A program made the translations under genes and the position numbers. A DNA stretch of 64,000 nucleotides from Streptomyces sp. CB02959 (GTDB lineage: Bacteria > Actinomycetota > Actinomycetes > Streptomycetales > Streptomycetaceae), in the NCBI RefSeq assembly GCF_002803155.1, contig NZ_NNBP01000033.1:1-64000 (forward strand), read 5' to 3'. Below the pieces are notes generated by a model. The model made no database searches, was not told the origin of the DNA, and was given only the letters and a program-made list of their open reading frames with translations. Every line of letters begins with the position of its first letter. Within the stretch, counting starts at the first letter, position 1. Positions 9,544 through 18,479 of this stretch are shown here, in pieces.

Positions 9544-10086
9544 TCATGCGTGGTGCGGGTCGAGCGGCCTGATGGCGTGCAGGCGTCCCGCCACGTCGCC
9601 GCCGACTTCGAAGTCCGCGGTGTGGAACCGGTAACTCCCCGCCGGCAAGGAGACGGGCAGCGTCTCGCCCTGCTCCAGTGAGTGTCCCGGGGCCGTGGCG
9701 TCGAACATGATCAGTTGGTCATGGACGTCCAGCACGGGGCCCCGGTGCCAGTCGTCGATACCCTCGAACGAGCTGCGCGCGCCGTCGATCAGTGCCTGCT
9801 CGGACGGTGCGCAGCTCCATTGCAGCAGGCACTGGAGATCCGGCAGGTACGTGGCGGGCAGCGGCTCGTCCGCCACGACGATGCCGGGCACCTTCCGCTC
9901 CGCCGGGCCGAACTCCACGCGCCCGAGATAGTCCTCCACGAGACACGCCTCGTCGTAGTCCTCGCCCTCGATTCCCTGCCAGTCGGCGGCGTGCGCGGCG
10001 GGGACGATGACGAACGGGCCTCCGGTGGACTCGATCCATTTCGTCGGGTGGTTTCCTCGTTCGGCGGGAGTGTCCATACTGTCCAT
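9544..10086 (-). CDS. Imm21-type immunity protein
   Basis: This 180-residue acidic cytoplasmic protein resembles the Imm21 family (WIESTGGPFVIVPAA, IVVADEPLPATYLPD, LLQWSCAPSE), which protects cells from polymorphic toxins. It lies directly downstream of the RHS toxin gene. The toxin stop TGA (10088-10086) and this ATG share one base (TGATG), so translation is probably coupled. AAGGGGAAG precedes the start. A second in-frame Met lies two codons further in. The gene looks intact even though the toxin upstream is decayed. The family assignment is from recalled similarity. Confidence 0.75.
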   Translation of the reverse strand: MDSMDTPAERGNHPTKWIESTGGPFVIVPAAHAADWQGIEGEDYDEACLVEDYLGRVEFGPAERKVPGIVVADEPLPATYLPDLQCLLQWSCAPSEQALIDGARSSFEGIDDWHRGPVLDVHDQLIMFDATAPGHSLEQGETLPVSLPAGSYRFHTADFEVGGDVAGRLHAIRPLDPHHA

Positions 10087-12588
10087 CACTTCCCCTTGCT
10101 CTCGTACAGGGGCCTCATGATAGGCGCGAGCTGCCTCGCCCAGCCCGCCTGCTGACGGCTGCACGGCAGGCATTGCGGGTAGAGGCGCTGCGGCGTCCCG
10201 TCCGGAACCCATGAGCTGATGGGTTGATGGTCGGGCACGAAGTTCCCGCCCTTCGACATCGGGTCCTTGGAGCCGCAGGTGTGGCAACCGAACTGCTCAC
10301 CAAGGTCGTTGATCTTCTGTCGCTCCTCGGCGGTGAACTTCTGGGACTTGCTCTGCGCCGGAATGGACTCATGGGCGTAGTCCCCGACGACGCACACCTT
10401 CTCGGGGTCGCTGCGCTGGGCCTTCTTCTTCGGGCAACTCTCCGGGGACAGCCCCAGCGGGTCGGACCAGCTGTGGGGGTTGTGCGGGTAGGTGGCGGGA
10501 TTCGGCGCGGGCTCCAGCCCGAGGGGGTCGGGCGTGGCGTAGCGCCCCGTATCGGGGTCGTAGTGGCGGTGGAAGTTGTAGTGGAGGGCGGTCTCCTGGT
10601 CGTCGTACTGGCCGGGGAACCGCAGTGGTGTGTGGGCGGTGGCATCGCGATTGCGTGCGGTGGTGCCCCAGAGCGTGCGGCGGGAGTACCAGGCGACGTG
10701 TCCGGTCTCATCGACGAGGTCCGTGGGCGTCCCGACGAGATCGGTGACGATGGCGAAGAAACGGGAGTCGATCTCGGACTGGTCCCGGTCGAGCCGTCGC
10801 TCGGTCTGTGTCAGGGGGCGGTGGTCGTCGTGATCCCAGGTCAGCGTGACGCCCGTACGGGGGGGTGGTCTGCTCCGCGAGGCGTGTGCCGTCCCAGGTG
10901 AAGACGGTTTCCTCCGCGGCTGAACCGTCGGCTGCCAGCCGGCGCTTGGCGGTCCTGCGCCCCAAGGGGTCGTATGTGTAGTTCCACACCGTCCCGTCCG
11001 GGGTGGAACAGGCGATCAGCCGGTCTTCGGCGTCCCACTCGTAGCGCCAGGTATCCGCTTTCCTCGACAGCCGGGTCTTCTGGCGGCGGAGGGTGCGGCC
11101 GGCGCCGTCGTAGGCGTACTGGATCCTGCCGGCGGTCAGGAGGCGGGTGCCGGAGTAGGTGCGCTCGCCGCGGGCGGCGGTGCGGCCGGCGTGGTCCGGC
11201 CACTGGGCGGCCGTCTGGTTGCCGGCCGCGTCGTAGGCGTACGACTCGGACCAGTTCTCGGCCGACACCGCCACGGGTCGGCCGACCGGATCCAGGTCGA
11301 AGTGCCGTTGCGTTCCCCTCAGCTCGTCGATGACGGCGGTGAGGTAGCTGTCGGGGCGGTAGCGGTAGGCGCGCGAGCGGAGGGTATCGGTCTGCGTGGC
11401 CAGCGTCTGGTGGGTGGGCCGACTGCGCTCGTCCCAGGCGGTGGTGAGCGTGACGACGTCGTGCGCGGTGCCGAAGACACGATGTACTTCACCGCCCCGG
11501 TCGGATCCGTCAGCTGTGTGACATGCCCGAACGCGTCCCGGACGACGGACGTGGTGTTCCCCAGCGGGTCCCTGACGGCCGTCGGCAGCCCCGCGGCGTC
11601 GTTGACGAAGTGCCGCGTCGCCCCCGTCGGATCCGTGACCGCCGTGACGGCCCCGGTCCCCTCGTAGGCGGATGTCGAACGCGCGCCGTCCGGAGTGGTG
11701 ACCGCCGTGCGGTTTCCCTTGTCGTCCCACTCCTGCCGCCACACCGCGCCATGGGCACCGGTGATCTCCACGGGCAAGTGGAACGCGTTGCAGGTGATCG
11801 TTTGCACGCTGCCGTCGGGCAGTTGGACCGCCGCCAGGTTGTGGTCGTCGTCCCATGCGTACCGGGTGACGTTCCCCGACGCGTCCGTGGCGGAGAGGAG
11901 CTGGTCCCGGCTGTCCCATTGCTTCCGACTGGTGTTGCCCAGGGGATCGGTCTCGGCCACGACCTGGAGTCGTTCGTTGATCCGGTAATGACTGGTGCGG
12001 CCGAGGGAGTTGGTGGCCGTGGTGGTTCGGTGGCCGGTTTCGGGGTCGGTCCGGCCGTATGCGTAGTGGTAGCGCAGGTGGCCTTCGGTACCGCCCTGGG
12101 AGACGCAGCGGCCGCTCGCATCGTAGGTGTACTCGTAGCGGCTGGCGTTGGTGTCGACCCAGGCAGTCATCCGGTGCAGCGCGTCGTACTCGTACCGGCC
12201 GGGAATCCCACAGGATGCGGTGACCGCGGTGAGGTTGCCCATGTCGTCGTGCCCGTACGACACGACCAGGGCGTCACCGCCGTCTTCCGCGCCGCCGGCG
12301 AGGTACAGCGCGGTGACAAGACCCCGCTCGTCGCAGGTGAACCTGAGGTGGTGACCGCCGGAGTGCCTGATGGCCAGCGGAGCGCCGGTCTCGTCGTCGT
12401 AGTCGAAGGAGAGGTAGTTGCCGTTGCGGTCCGCCACCTCGTCGAGCGGGGCCAGGCCGGGGGCGTGTGCGGCTTCGGAGAACTAGCGGGTGAGTCCGGT
12501 CCTGGGGTCTTCGACGGCCCAGTCGCCCTGCGGTGTGCGAAACCACCGTCCGCGCATGCGCCGTCCGCCCCCGCAGCTCGATCGTCAT
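10086..12588 (-). pseudogene. RHS-repeat polymorphic toxin, decayed, nuclease-like tip
   Basis: This is the C-terminal part of an RHS/YD-repeat toxin carrying many repeats such as YEYDALHRMTAWVDTNASRY and a core end PDPLGLEPAPNP. The tip (last ~100 residues) has CHTCG, VPDHQP and CLPCSRQQ, a CxxC-DHxP-CxxC arrangement like zinc-stabilised HNH-type nucleases. Lesions, in reading order, are as follows. The N-terminal part is missing. TAG at 12485-12483 replaces an expected Tyr (TR-stop-FSEAAHAPG). Repeats are lost with a frame change near 11480. A single-base frameshift lies in a seven-G run (10859-10865), where six G would restore the frame. Beyond that the frame is open to the stop. Full-length toxin cannot be made as written. 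Confidence 0.8.
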
Positions 12589-12831
12589 CCCGTCCCCCTA
12601 GTTGACAATCCCCACAGCAAGCTCACCAGAAGATCTCCAACAGCTCGCAAGAAGCAGGCAAAGAGACATCCCCGACGGGGTCAACGACAGCTCTATGAAG
12701 TCCAGTTGGCGAGAATCAGCCGGCGCGCCGGATCCGCGGATCCGGCGCGCCGCGCCGCGCACATACCGACCGGCTCCACGGAAGAGCACGGCCCGAGCGC
12801 TACGTCCCCGACCTCCCCTGCGCCCGCGTCC
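12589..12831. other. Intergenic region between MFS gene and toxin remnant
   Basis: No gene is seen here. A GGGGGACGGG sequence sits just before an ATG at 12588 that opens in a frame different from the RHS repeats. The only clear structure is the long palindrome at 12721-12752. Confidence 0.5.
12721..12752. terminator. Perfect 32-nt palindrome after MFS gene
   Basis: The 32 bases are an exact inverted repeat with half-site CGGCGCGCCGGATCCG. It lies 80 bases beyond the stop of the minus-strand MFS gene and 130 bases before the toxin remnant. It would form a very stable GC hairpin with almost no loop. A transcription terminator without a U-tract is the likeliest role; a cloning-type or recombination scar is another possibility. 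Confidence 0.55.
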
Positions 12832-14271
12832 TCACCGGCTCTGTCCCGCCGTCTGCCCGGCCTCGGCCTTAGCCTCACGCACCTGCGCCCGTTGAGCGAG
12901 GCGGTCGGCGCGCAGCGCGGTCAGGGTGCCGGAGGCGCAGAGCGCCGCGAAGCCCAGCAGGAGGCAGCGCGCGGAGCTGAGCGTCGACGGGCCGCCCAGG
13001 TTGACCAGCAGACCGGCGACCGCCGCACCGAACGCCGTCGACATGGTGAGCACCGTCGCGATCGCCGCGGCGGCCTTCTCCCCCTCTTCCTTGTCCGGCG
13101 CGCCGGCCATCGCTGCAACGGACAGGTGGGGCATGGCCAGCCCGATGCCCGCGCCCGCGAGGAGAAGAACGGGCAGCCACACGAGGACCAGTGGCAGTGG
13201 TGCGTCACGCCGCTGCAGCAGAGCCAGCACGGCGAGCCCGGCCCCGAGGAGACCGGGACCGGCCACCCGCAGCCGGCGAACCGTCCGCTGCCGGTGTGCC
13301 GAGGAGCTGACGATCTGGCTTGCCGACCAGCCGAGCGACAACGCCGCCCCGAAGAACCCGGCCGCCGCCGGGGGCAGTCCCCCCAGACGCTGACCGAACA
13401 GCGGCAGGAACGTCTCGACGGCGACACCGACCGCGAGGAGGACGATGGTCAGGTAGAGCCACCGCAACGCGGAGCCGGCCTGGTAGGTCGGGCGGGGCAG
13501 GACCCGGACCCGGCCGCGTTTCTCCGCCACCACGAAGGCCGCGACCAACGCCAGTGCCAGCGCGATGAACACCGCAGTCACGGCTTCGCCCGAGAGGGCT
13601 CCGGCGACGCTGACGGCGCCGACCGCCCCGATCACCAGCAGCAACGAGACCAGCGGTACCGGAACCGCTCCCGCCGCGGTCCGGCCGCATTTCGGCAGTG
13701 CGCGGGGCACTGACGCCGCCATCACCGCCGAGGCCGCGGCCAACACGGCGAACGCGAGCCGCCAGGACCCGAACTGGGCGAAGAGCCCGCCCAGAGCGGG
13801 ACCGACGAAGTTGCCCAGGCCGAACATGGCGGAGATCAACGCGCTGCCCCGCACCCACAGGCGGCGCGGCAGCGCGGAGTAGATCAGGGCGAACCCCAGA
13901 CCGGTCAACAGGCCCGCCCCGAGCCCCTGCACGCCGCGGCCGACCAGCAGCACGGGCATGGTGGGACTGGACGCGCAGACCACCGACCCCACGGCGAAGA
14001 GGCCGAAGCCGAGCAGGTAGGAGCCGATGTTGCCGCGCCGGGAGAGCGTGCGGCCGACCAGCATGGTCGCGACGACCTGGGCGGTCAGGAAGACTGTCGT
14101 GTTCCCCGCGTAGAGGCGTTCACCGCCGATCTCGGCGACCGCCGTGGGCAGCAGGCTCGCGGTCAGGTAGATGTTGACGGCTCCCACGAGTACGCCCCCG
14201 GCCAGTACCAGGACGGTGCCCATATGCCTGCCGAGCTCCCGCCACGACCCGACGCTCTGATGTTCTTCCAC
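12832..14271 (-). CDS. MFS transporter (multidrug efflux type)
   Basis: This 479-residue protein has about fourteen or twelve hydrophobic segments in the major facilitator pattern, including LLVGRGVQGLGAGLLTGLGF (motif C-like region) and GLGNFVGPALGGLFA. It probably exports a drug or metabolite using the proton gradient. The GTG start at 14271 is chosen because GGAGGGG lies seven bases upstream. The first residues are VEEHQSVGSWRELG, and the upstream open frame lacks similarity. It stands alone, divergent from the ABC importer. Confidence 0.85.
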   Translation of the reverse strand: MEEHQSVGSWRELGRHMGTVLVLAGGVLVGAVNIYLTASLLPTAVAEIGGERLYAGNTTVFLTAQVVATMLVGRTLSRRGNIGSYLLGFGLFAVGSVVCASSPTMPVLLVGRGVQGLGAGLLTGLGFALIYSALPRRLWVRGSALISAMFGLGNFVGPALGGLFAQFGSWRLAFAVLAAASAVMAASVPRALPKCGRTAAGAVPVPLVSLLLVIGAVGAVSVAGALSGEAVTAVFIALALALVAAFVVAEKRGRVRVLPRPTYQAGSALRWLYLTIVLLAVGVAVETFLPLFGQRLGGLPPAAAGFFGAALSLGWSASQIVSSSAHRQRTVRRLRVAGPGLLGAGLAVLALLQRRDAPLPLVLVWLPVLLLAGAGIGLAMPHLSVAAMAGAPDKEEGEKAAAAIATVLTMSTAFGAAVAGLLVNLGGPSTLSSARCLLLGFAALCASGTLTALRADRLAQRAQVREAKAEAGQTAGQSR

Positions 14272-14561
14272 TTCCGAACCCCTCCATGAGTCGGTTGGTT
14301 CCGGGCATGATGGCGGGGCGGGGAGACCCGGCAATCCGGCAAAATGGACATGACCTGCGTCACACTTCGCGGCGGTCGAACCCCTCCGGGCGTCGACCCG
14401 CTCGGCAGAGACCGTGGCGCAGGCACGCTTCCGCCAATCGGTACGCCGTGTGACGGCCCGTCCGGCATGGAAGCCGGAGGGAAACCGAAGCGGGTCGTAG
14501 CATGCGCGCATGCGGTGCCGGAAGCCGCAGTGCACCGAGCGGCCGATCCCCGGAGAAGTCC

Positions 14562-16097
14562 GTGCATGACGCTCCAGACAACAGCCCTCCCGCGTCCCAC
14601 GGTCCCGGGCCGCTGGTCCGCATCCACGGCCTCAGCAAGCGGTTCGGCGGCACACTCGCGCTCGACACGGTCGACCTCGACATCCACGCCGGCAGCATCC
14701 TGGCCCTGCTCGGCCCCAACGGCGCCGGGAAGTCCACCCTCATCAAGGTCCTCGCCGGAGTCCACCACGCGGACCGGGGCGAGGTGACGGTTGCCGGCCA
14801 CCCGCTCGGCACCGAGGCGGCGGCCCGCGCCATGTCCTTCATCCACCAGGACCTGGGACTGGTGGAGTGGATGACGGTCGCCGAGAACGTCGCCCTGGGC
14901 ACCGGCTACGCCCGCCGCGCCGGACTGCTGTCGTGGCGGAGGACCCGGGAGCGATGCACCGAGGCCCTGGGCATCGTCGCCGCCCACCTCGACCCGCGCG
15001 CCCCTCTCACCGACCTTCCGCGCGCCGAGCGTTCCCTGGTGGCCATCGCGCGGGCGCTGTCCACACGGGCCGGGGTCATCGTCCTCGACGAGCCGACGGC
15101 CAGCCTTCCGGCAGCGGACTGCGCCCGGCTCTTCGGCGTACTGCGCACCCTGCGCGACCAGGGCCACGCCGTCGTCTTCGTCACCCACCGGATCGACGAG
15201 GTGTACCAGGTCGCCGACGCCTTCGCCGTCCTGCGCGACGGCCGCCTCATCCGCCACGGCCCGCTCGCCGACCACAGCCCGGCCCGGCTGGTGCGGGACA
15301 TCGTCGGCCACGAACCCGGCGGCTACCGCTTCTCCCCCGCCACCGGTCGCACCGTCCTGAGCCTCGACCGGGTACGGACCCCCGACACCGCACCGGTCGA
15401 CCTGGAACTGCACGCCGGTGAGATCCTCGGCATGGTGGGCCTCACCGGCGCCGGGCACATGGAACTGGGCCGCGCCCTCGCCGGCGCCGGGCACCTCCTC
15501 GGCGGACGGGTCCTGCTCGACGGACGTCCCTACCGACCGGGGTCGGTCGCGGCCGCGGTCGACCGCGGCGTCGGCTTCGTGAGCAGCAACCGTCAGGAAG
15601 AGGGCTGCGCCGCCGAACTGACCGTACGGGAGAACTTCCTGGCCAACCCGCGGGCGAGCGGTCTCCCGCCCTTCCACCGGATCGGCCCCCGACGCGAACG
15701 GGCCCGGGCCACCGACCTGATCACCCGGTTCGGGGTGTATCCCCCGGACAGCGAAGCGCCGATCTCCACCCTGTCCGGGGGGAATCAGCAGAAGGTGATG
15801 GTCGGCCGATGGCTCGGGACGGGCCGGCGGCTGCTGATCCTCGAAGAGCCGACCGCCGGGGTGGACGTCGGCGCCAAAACGGCGATCTACCGCCTGCTCC
15901 GGGACGCGCTGGCCGACGGCCTCGCCGTCCTGCTCCTCTCCACCGACTTCGAGGAGGTCACCCACGTGTGCCATCGGGCCCTGGTGTTCGTCCGCGGGGC
16001 GGTGACGACGGAGCTGAGCGGCGGAGCCCTCACCGTCAGCGGACTCACCCGGGCCGCCTCTGCCATGCCCGCTCTCACCGGGACCGCGGGACCGTGA
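14562..16097 (+). CDS. Sugar-type ABC importer ATPase (two NBDs)
   Basis: This 511-residue protein has tandem nucleotide-binding domains, as in RbsA/MglA of the CUT2 family. The first has Walker A GPNGAGKST, signature region LPRAERSLVAIARAL and Walker B VIVLDEPTAS. The second has the usual degenerate Walker A (GLTGAGHMELG) and a good signature LSGGNQQKVMVGRWL with LLILEEPTAGVD. It energises uptake by the permease encoded next. GTG 14562 is preceded by GGAGAAG. Its stop overlaps the permease start by GTGA. Confidence 0.92.
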   Translation: MHDAPDNSPPASHGPGPLVRIHGLSKRFGGTLALDTVDLDIHAGSILALLGPNGAGKSTLIKVLAGVHHADRGEVTVAGHPLGTEAAARAMSFIHQDLGLVEWMTVAENVALGTGYARRAGLLSWRRTRERCTEALGIVAAHLDPRAPLTDLPRAERSLVAIARALSTRAGVIVLDEPTASLPAADCARLFGVLRTLRDQGHAVVFVTHRIDEVYQVADAFAVLRDGRLIRHGPLADHSPARLVRDIVGHEPGGYRFSPATGRTVLSLDRVRTPDTAPVDLELHAGEILGMVGLTGAGHMELGRALAGAGHLLGGRVLLDGRPYRPGSVAAAVDRGVGFVSSNRQEEGCAAELTVRENFLANPRASGLPPFHRIGPRRERARATDLITRFGVYPPDSEAPISTLSGGNQQKVMVGRWLGTGRRLLILEEPTAGVDVGAKTAIYRLLRDALADGLAVLLLSTDFEEVTHVCHRALVFVRGAVTTELSGGALTVSGLTRAASAMPALTGTAGP

Positions 16098-17134
16098 CCC
16101 GCTCCCCCCGCCACCCGCCGCGGCGCAGGGTCGGACATCTCCTCGGCGCCTACGGCCTCGCGGCCCTGGCCGCCCTGCTGTTCCTGGCCTTCTCGCTCGC
16201 CCTGCCGGACACCTTTCCCACCCTGGACAACATCTCCGCGGTCCTGTCGAGCCAGTCGATCCCCGCCCTCCTCGCGCTCGGCGCGACGATCCCCATCGTC
16301 ACCCGCAAGTTCGACCTGTCCATCGGCTACGGTCTCGGGCTCGCGCACGTCATGACCATGCGGCTCATCGCCGACGACGCCTGGCCCTGGCCGCTCGCCT
16401 GTCTCACGGTGGTACTCGGCGGGGCGGCCGTCGGCGCCTTCAACGGTGTGGTCGTCGAATTCGCGAGGATCGACTCCTTCATCGCCACCCTCGGCACCGG
16501 CAGCATCCTGTACGCCGTCACCGGCTGGATCACCGACGGGGCCCGGATCGTCCCCGGCCCGCACGGCCTGCCGGCCGCCTTCACCGACCTGTACGACTCC
16601 AGGTTCCTCGGCCTCCCGGTGTCCGCCTGCTACGTCCTGGCCCTCACCGCCGTCCTGTGGCTGCTGCTGGCACGGCTGCCCCTCGGCCGGTACCTGTACG
16701 TCATCGGCTCCAACCCCCGCGCCGCCGAGTTGGTCGGCATCCCCACCCGGCGCTACGTCATCCACGCCTTCGTCGGATCGGGTCTGGTCGTCGGCGCCGC
16801 CGGTGTGCTGCTCGCCGCGCAGCAGCGGATCGGCAATCCCAGCGTCGGCCTGGACTATCTGCTGCCCGCCTTCGTCGGTGCGCTGCTCGGCTCGACCGCG
16901 ATCACACCCGGCCGGGCCAACGCGCTGGGCACCCTGGTCGCGGTCGTCGTCCTCGCCATCGGACTCGCCGGCATCGGCCAGTTGGGCGCCCGGTTCTGGG
17001 TCACGCCGCTGTTCCACGGCACCACCCTGCTCCTCGCCGTCGGCCTGGCCGGCTACACCGCTCGCCGACAGGTGCGACAACGGCGCAAGGAGCCTCCACG
17101 GGCTCTCCCCGACCTGCCCAAGGTCACCTCGTGA
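16094..17134 (+). CDS. Sugar-type ABC importer permease
   Basis: This 346-residue membrane protein of the BPD_transp_2 (RbsC-like) family has about ten hydrophobic helices. Family motifs include RKFDLSIGYG, a variant of the usual D-L-S-V-G segment, FIATLGTGSILYAV and GSNPRAAELVGIPTRRY. It forms the channel with the two-domain ATPase. The GTG start overlaps the ATPase stop, and its own stop overlaps the next GTG. The three genes are therefore translationally coupled. Confidence 0.9.
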   Translation: MTRSPRHPPRRRVGHLLGAYGLAALAALLFLAFSLALPDTFPTLDNISAVLSSQSIPALLALGATIPIVTRKFDLSIGYGLGLAHVMTMRLIADDAWPWPLACLTVVLGGAAVGAFNGVVVEFARIDSFIATLGTGSILYAVTGWITDGARIVPGPHGLPAAFTDLYDSRFLGLPVSACYVLALTAVLWLLLARLPLGRYLYVIGSNPRAAELVGIPTRRYVIHAFVGSGLVVGAAGVLLAAQQRIGNPSVGLDYLLPAFVGALLGSTAITPGRANALGTLVAVVVLAIGLAGIGQLGARFWVTPLFHGTTLLLAVGLAGYTARRQVRQRRKEPPRALPDLPKVTS

Positions 17135-18348
17135 ACTCCGCCCCTCATCGCCGCGCCACCCCGGCACGAGGAGTCCCGCCCCCCGCGCGTCGCCGGACCG
17201 CCCTGGACAGCGCCGTCGCCGTGTCGGTGGCGGCCGCCGTCCTCACCGGAAGCGCCGTCCTCACCGGCTGCGAACGCGGCGCTTCGGTCGGCGGTGGATC
17301 CTTCTCGCCGGGCCCGGCGAGCACCGGCTGCCCCGCCACCCTGGCCCGCGCCAAGGCCGCCGTCGAGCGGGCCGAGAAGACCGCCCCCGCGGTGAACGGC
17401 ATCCCCGACGGCCCCGCGGCGGCCACCGGCAAGGACATCGTCTACGTCGCGCAGACCATGACCAACCCCGGCGTCGCGGGCGCCGCCAACGGGGTCCGGG
17501 AGGCCGCCCGCGCCATCGGATGGCACCTCCGGCTGATCGACGGCCAAGGCACCCCCGCCGGGATCCATGCAGCCTTCGACCAGGCCGTCACCCTGCGGCC
17601 CTCGGGCATCGTCATCGGCGGCTTCGACCCCGAACTGACGTCGGCTCAGGTCGTGAAGGCGGCCGCGCAACACATCCCGCTCGTCGGCTGGCACGCGGTC
17701 GGCTCCCCCGGCCCGAGCCGGAACCCCGCGCTCTTCAGCAACGTCACCACCGAGGTCGGCGACGTCGCGAAGGCCAGTGCGGACTGGGTCATCGCGCACT
17801 CCAACGGCCATGCCGGAGTGGTCGTGTTCACCGACGCCTCGATCCCGTTCGCCAGGAGCAAGTCCGCACTGATCACGAAGGAACTGGCCACCTGCCGCGG
17901 TGTGACGCTGCTGGCGGAGGAGAACATCCCGATCCCGGACTCCAGCAGCCGCACCCCCGTCGAGGTCTCCTCGCTCCTCGCCCGCTTCCGGGACACCTGG
18001 ACCCACTCGGTCGCCATCAACGACGTGTACTTCGCCGACGCCGCCCCGGCCCTGCGCGCCGCACGCAGGAAGGGCGCCGAGGCCCCCTTCAACATCGGTG
18101 CGGGGGACGGCGATCCGTCCGCCTTCCAGCGCATCAACAGCCGGCAGTTCCAGGCGGCCACCGTTCCCGAGCCGTTCTCCCAGCAGGGCTGGCAGATCCT
18201 CGACGAGTTCAACCGCGCCTTCGCCGGCGCCCCCGCCAGCGGATACGTCGCCCCCGTGCACATCGCTACGGCCGCCAACAGCCGCGGGGCGACGACCTGG
18301 GACCCGCCCGGCTATCGCGCGGTGTACCGGAGGATCTGGGGCAGGTAA
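17131..18348 (+). CDS. Sugar-type ABC importer substrate-binding lipoprotein
   Basis: This 405-residue periplasmic-binding-protein-like receptor is exported and lipid-anchored. After a basic N-terminus the hydrophobic segment ends in a lipobox (VLTG-C, Cys about residue 48). The mature protein has the type I fold, with KDIVYVAQTMTNPG, GIVIGGFDPE and VVVFTDASIPFARSK. The N-terminus before the hydrophobic core is long, so a downstream start is possible. It delivers the unknown substrate to the coupled ABC pair. No sugar kinase or LacI regulator is adjacent, which makes the substrate hard to guess. Confidence 0.87.
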   Translation: MNSAPHRRATPARGVPPPARRRTALDSAVAVSVAAAVLTGSAVLTGCERGASVGGGSFSPGPASTGCPATLARAKAAVERAEKTAPAVNGIPDGPAAATGKDIVYVAQTMTNPGVAGAANGVREAARAIGWHLRLIDGQGTPAGIHAAFDQAVTLRPSGIVIGGFDPELTSAQVVKAAAQHIPLVGWHAVGSPGPSRNPALFSNVTTEVGDVAKASADWVIAHSNGHAGVVVFTDASIPFARSKSALITKELATCRGVTLLAEENIPIPDSSSRTPVEVSSLLARFRDTWTHSVAINDVYFADAAPALRAARRKGAEAPFNIGAGDGDPSAFQRINSRQFQAATVPEPFSQQGWQILDEFNRAFAGAPASGYVAPVHIATAANSRGATTWDPPGYRAVYRRIWGR

Positions 18349-18392
18349 GCACGGTTGTCTGGTTCTGCGCACGGATGACACATGGCATGATC

Positions 18393-18416
18393 ATTACCAT
18401 CATTACCTGCTGGTAA
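18393..18416. promoter_or_regulatory. ATTACC direct repeats and TTACC-TGCT-GGTAA palindrome
   Basis: ATTACC occurs at 18393-18398 and 18402-18407. The second copy is part of the inverted repeat TTACC-TGCT-GGTAA (18403-18416). The patch is AT-rich in a GC-rich background and lies about 70 bases upstream of the lipoprotein start. It looks like a promoter-proximal regulator site. A metal-regulator box is conceivable, but it does not match a consensus I can defend. Confidence 0.35.
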
Positions 18417-18479
18417 CAGCTCGGCCGGAGTGTTTCCTCCCTTCGGCCACCCCCCCATCACGCCCCCGAGGAACCAACT

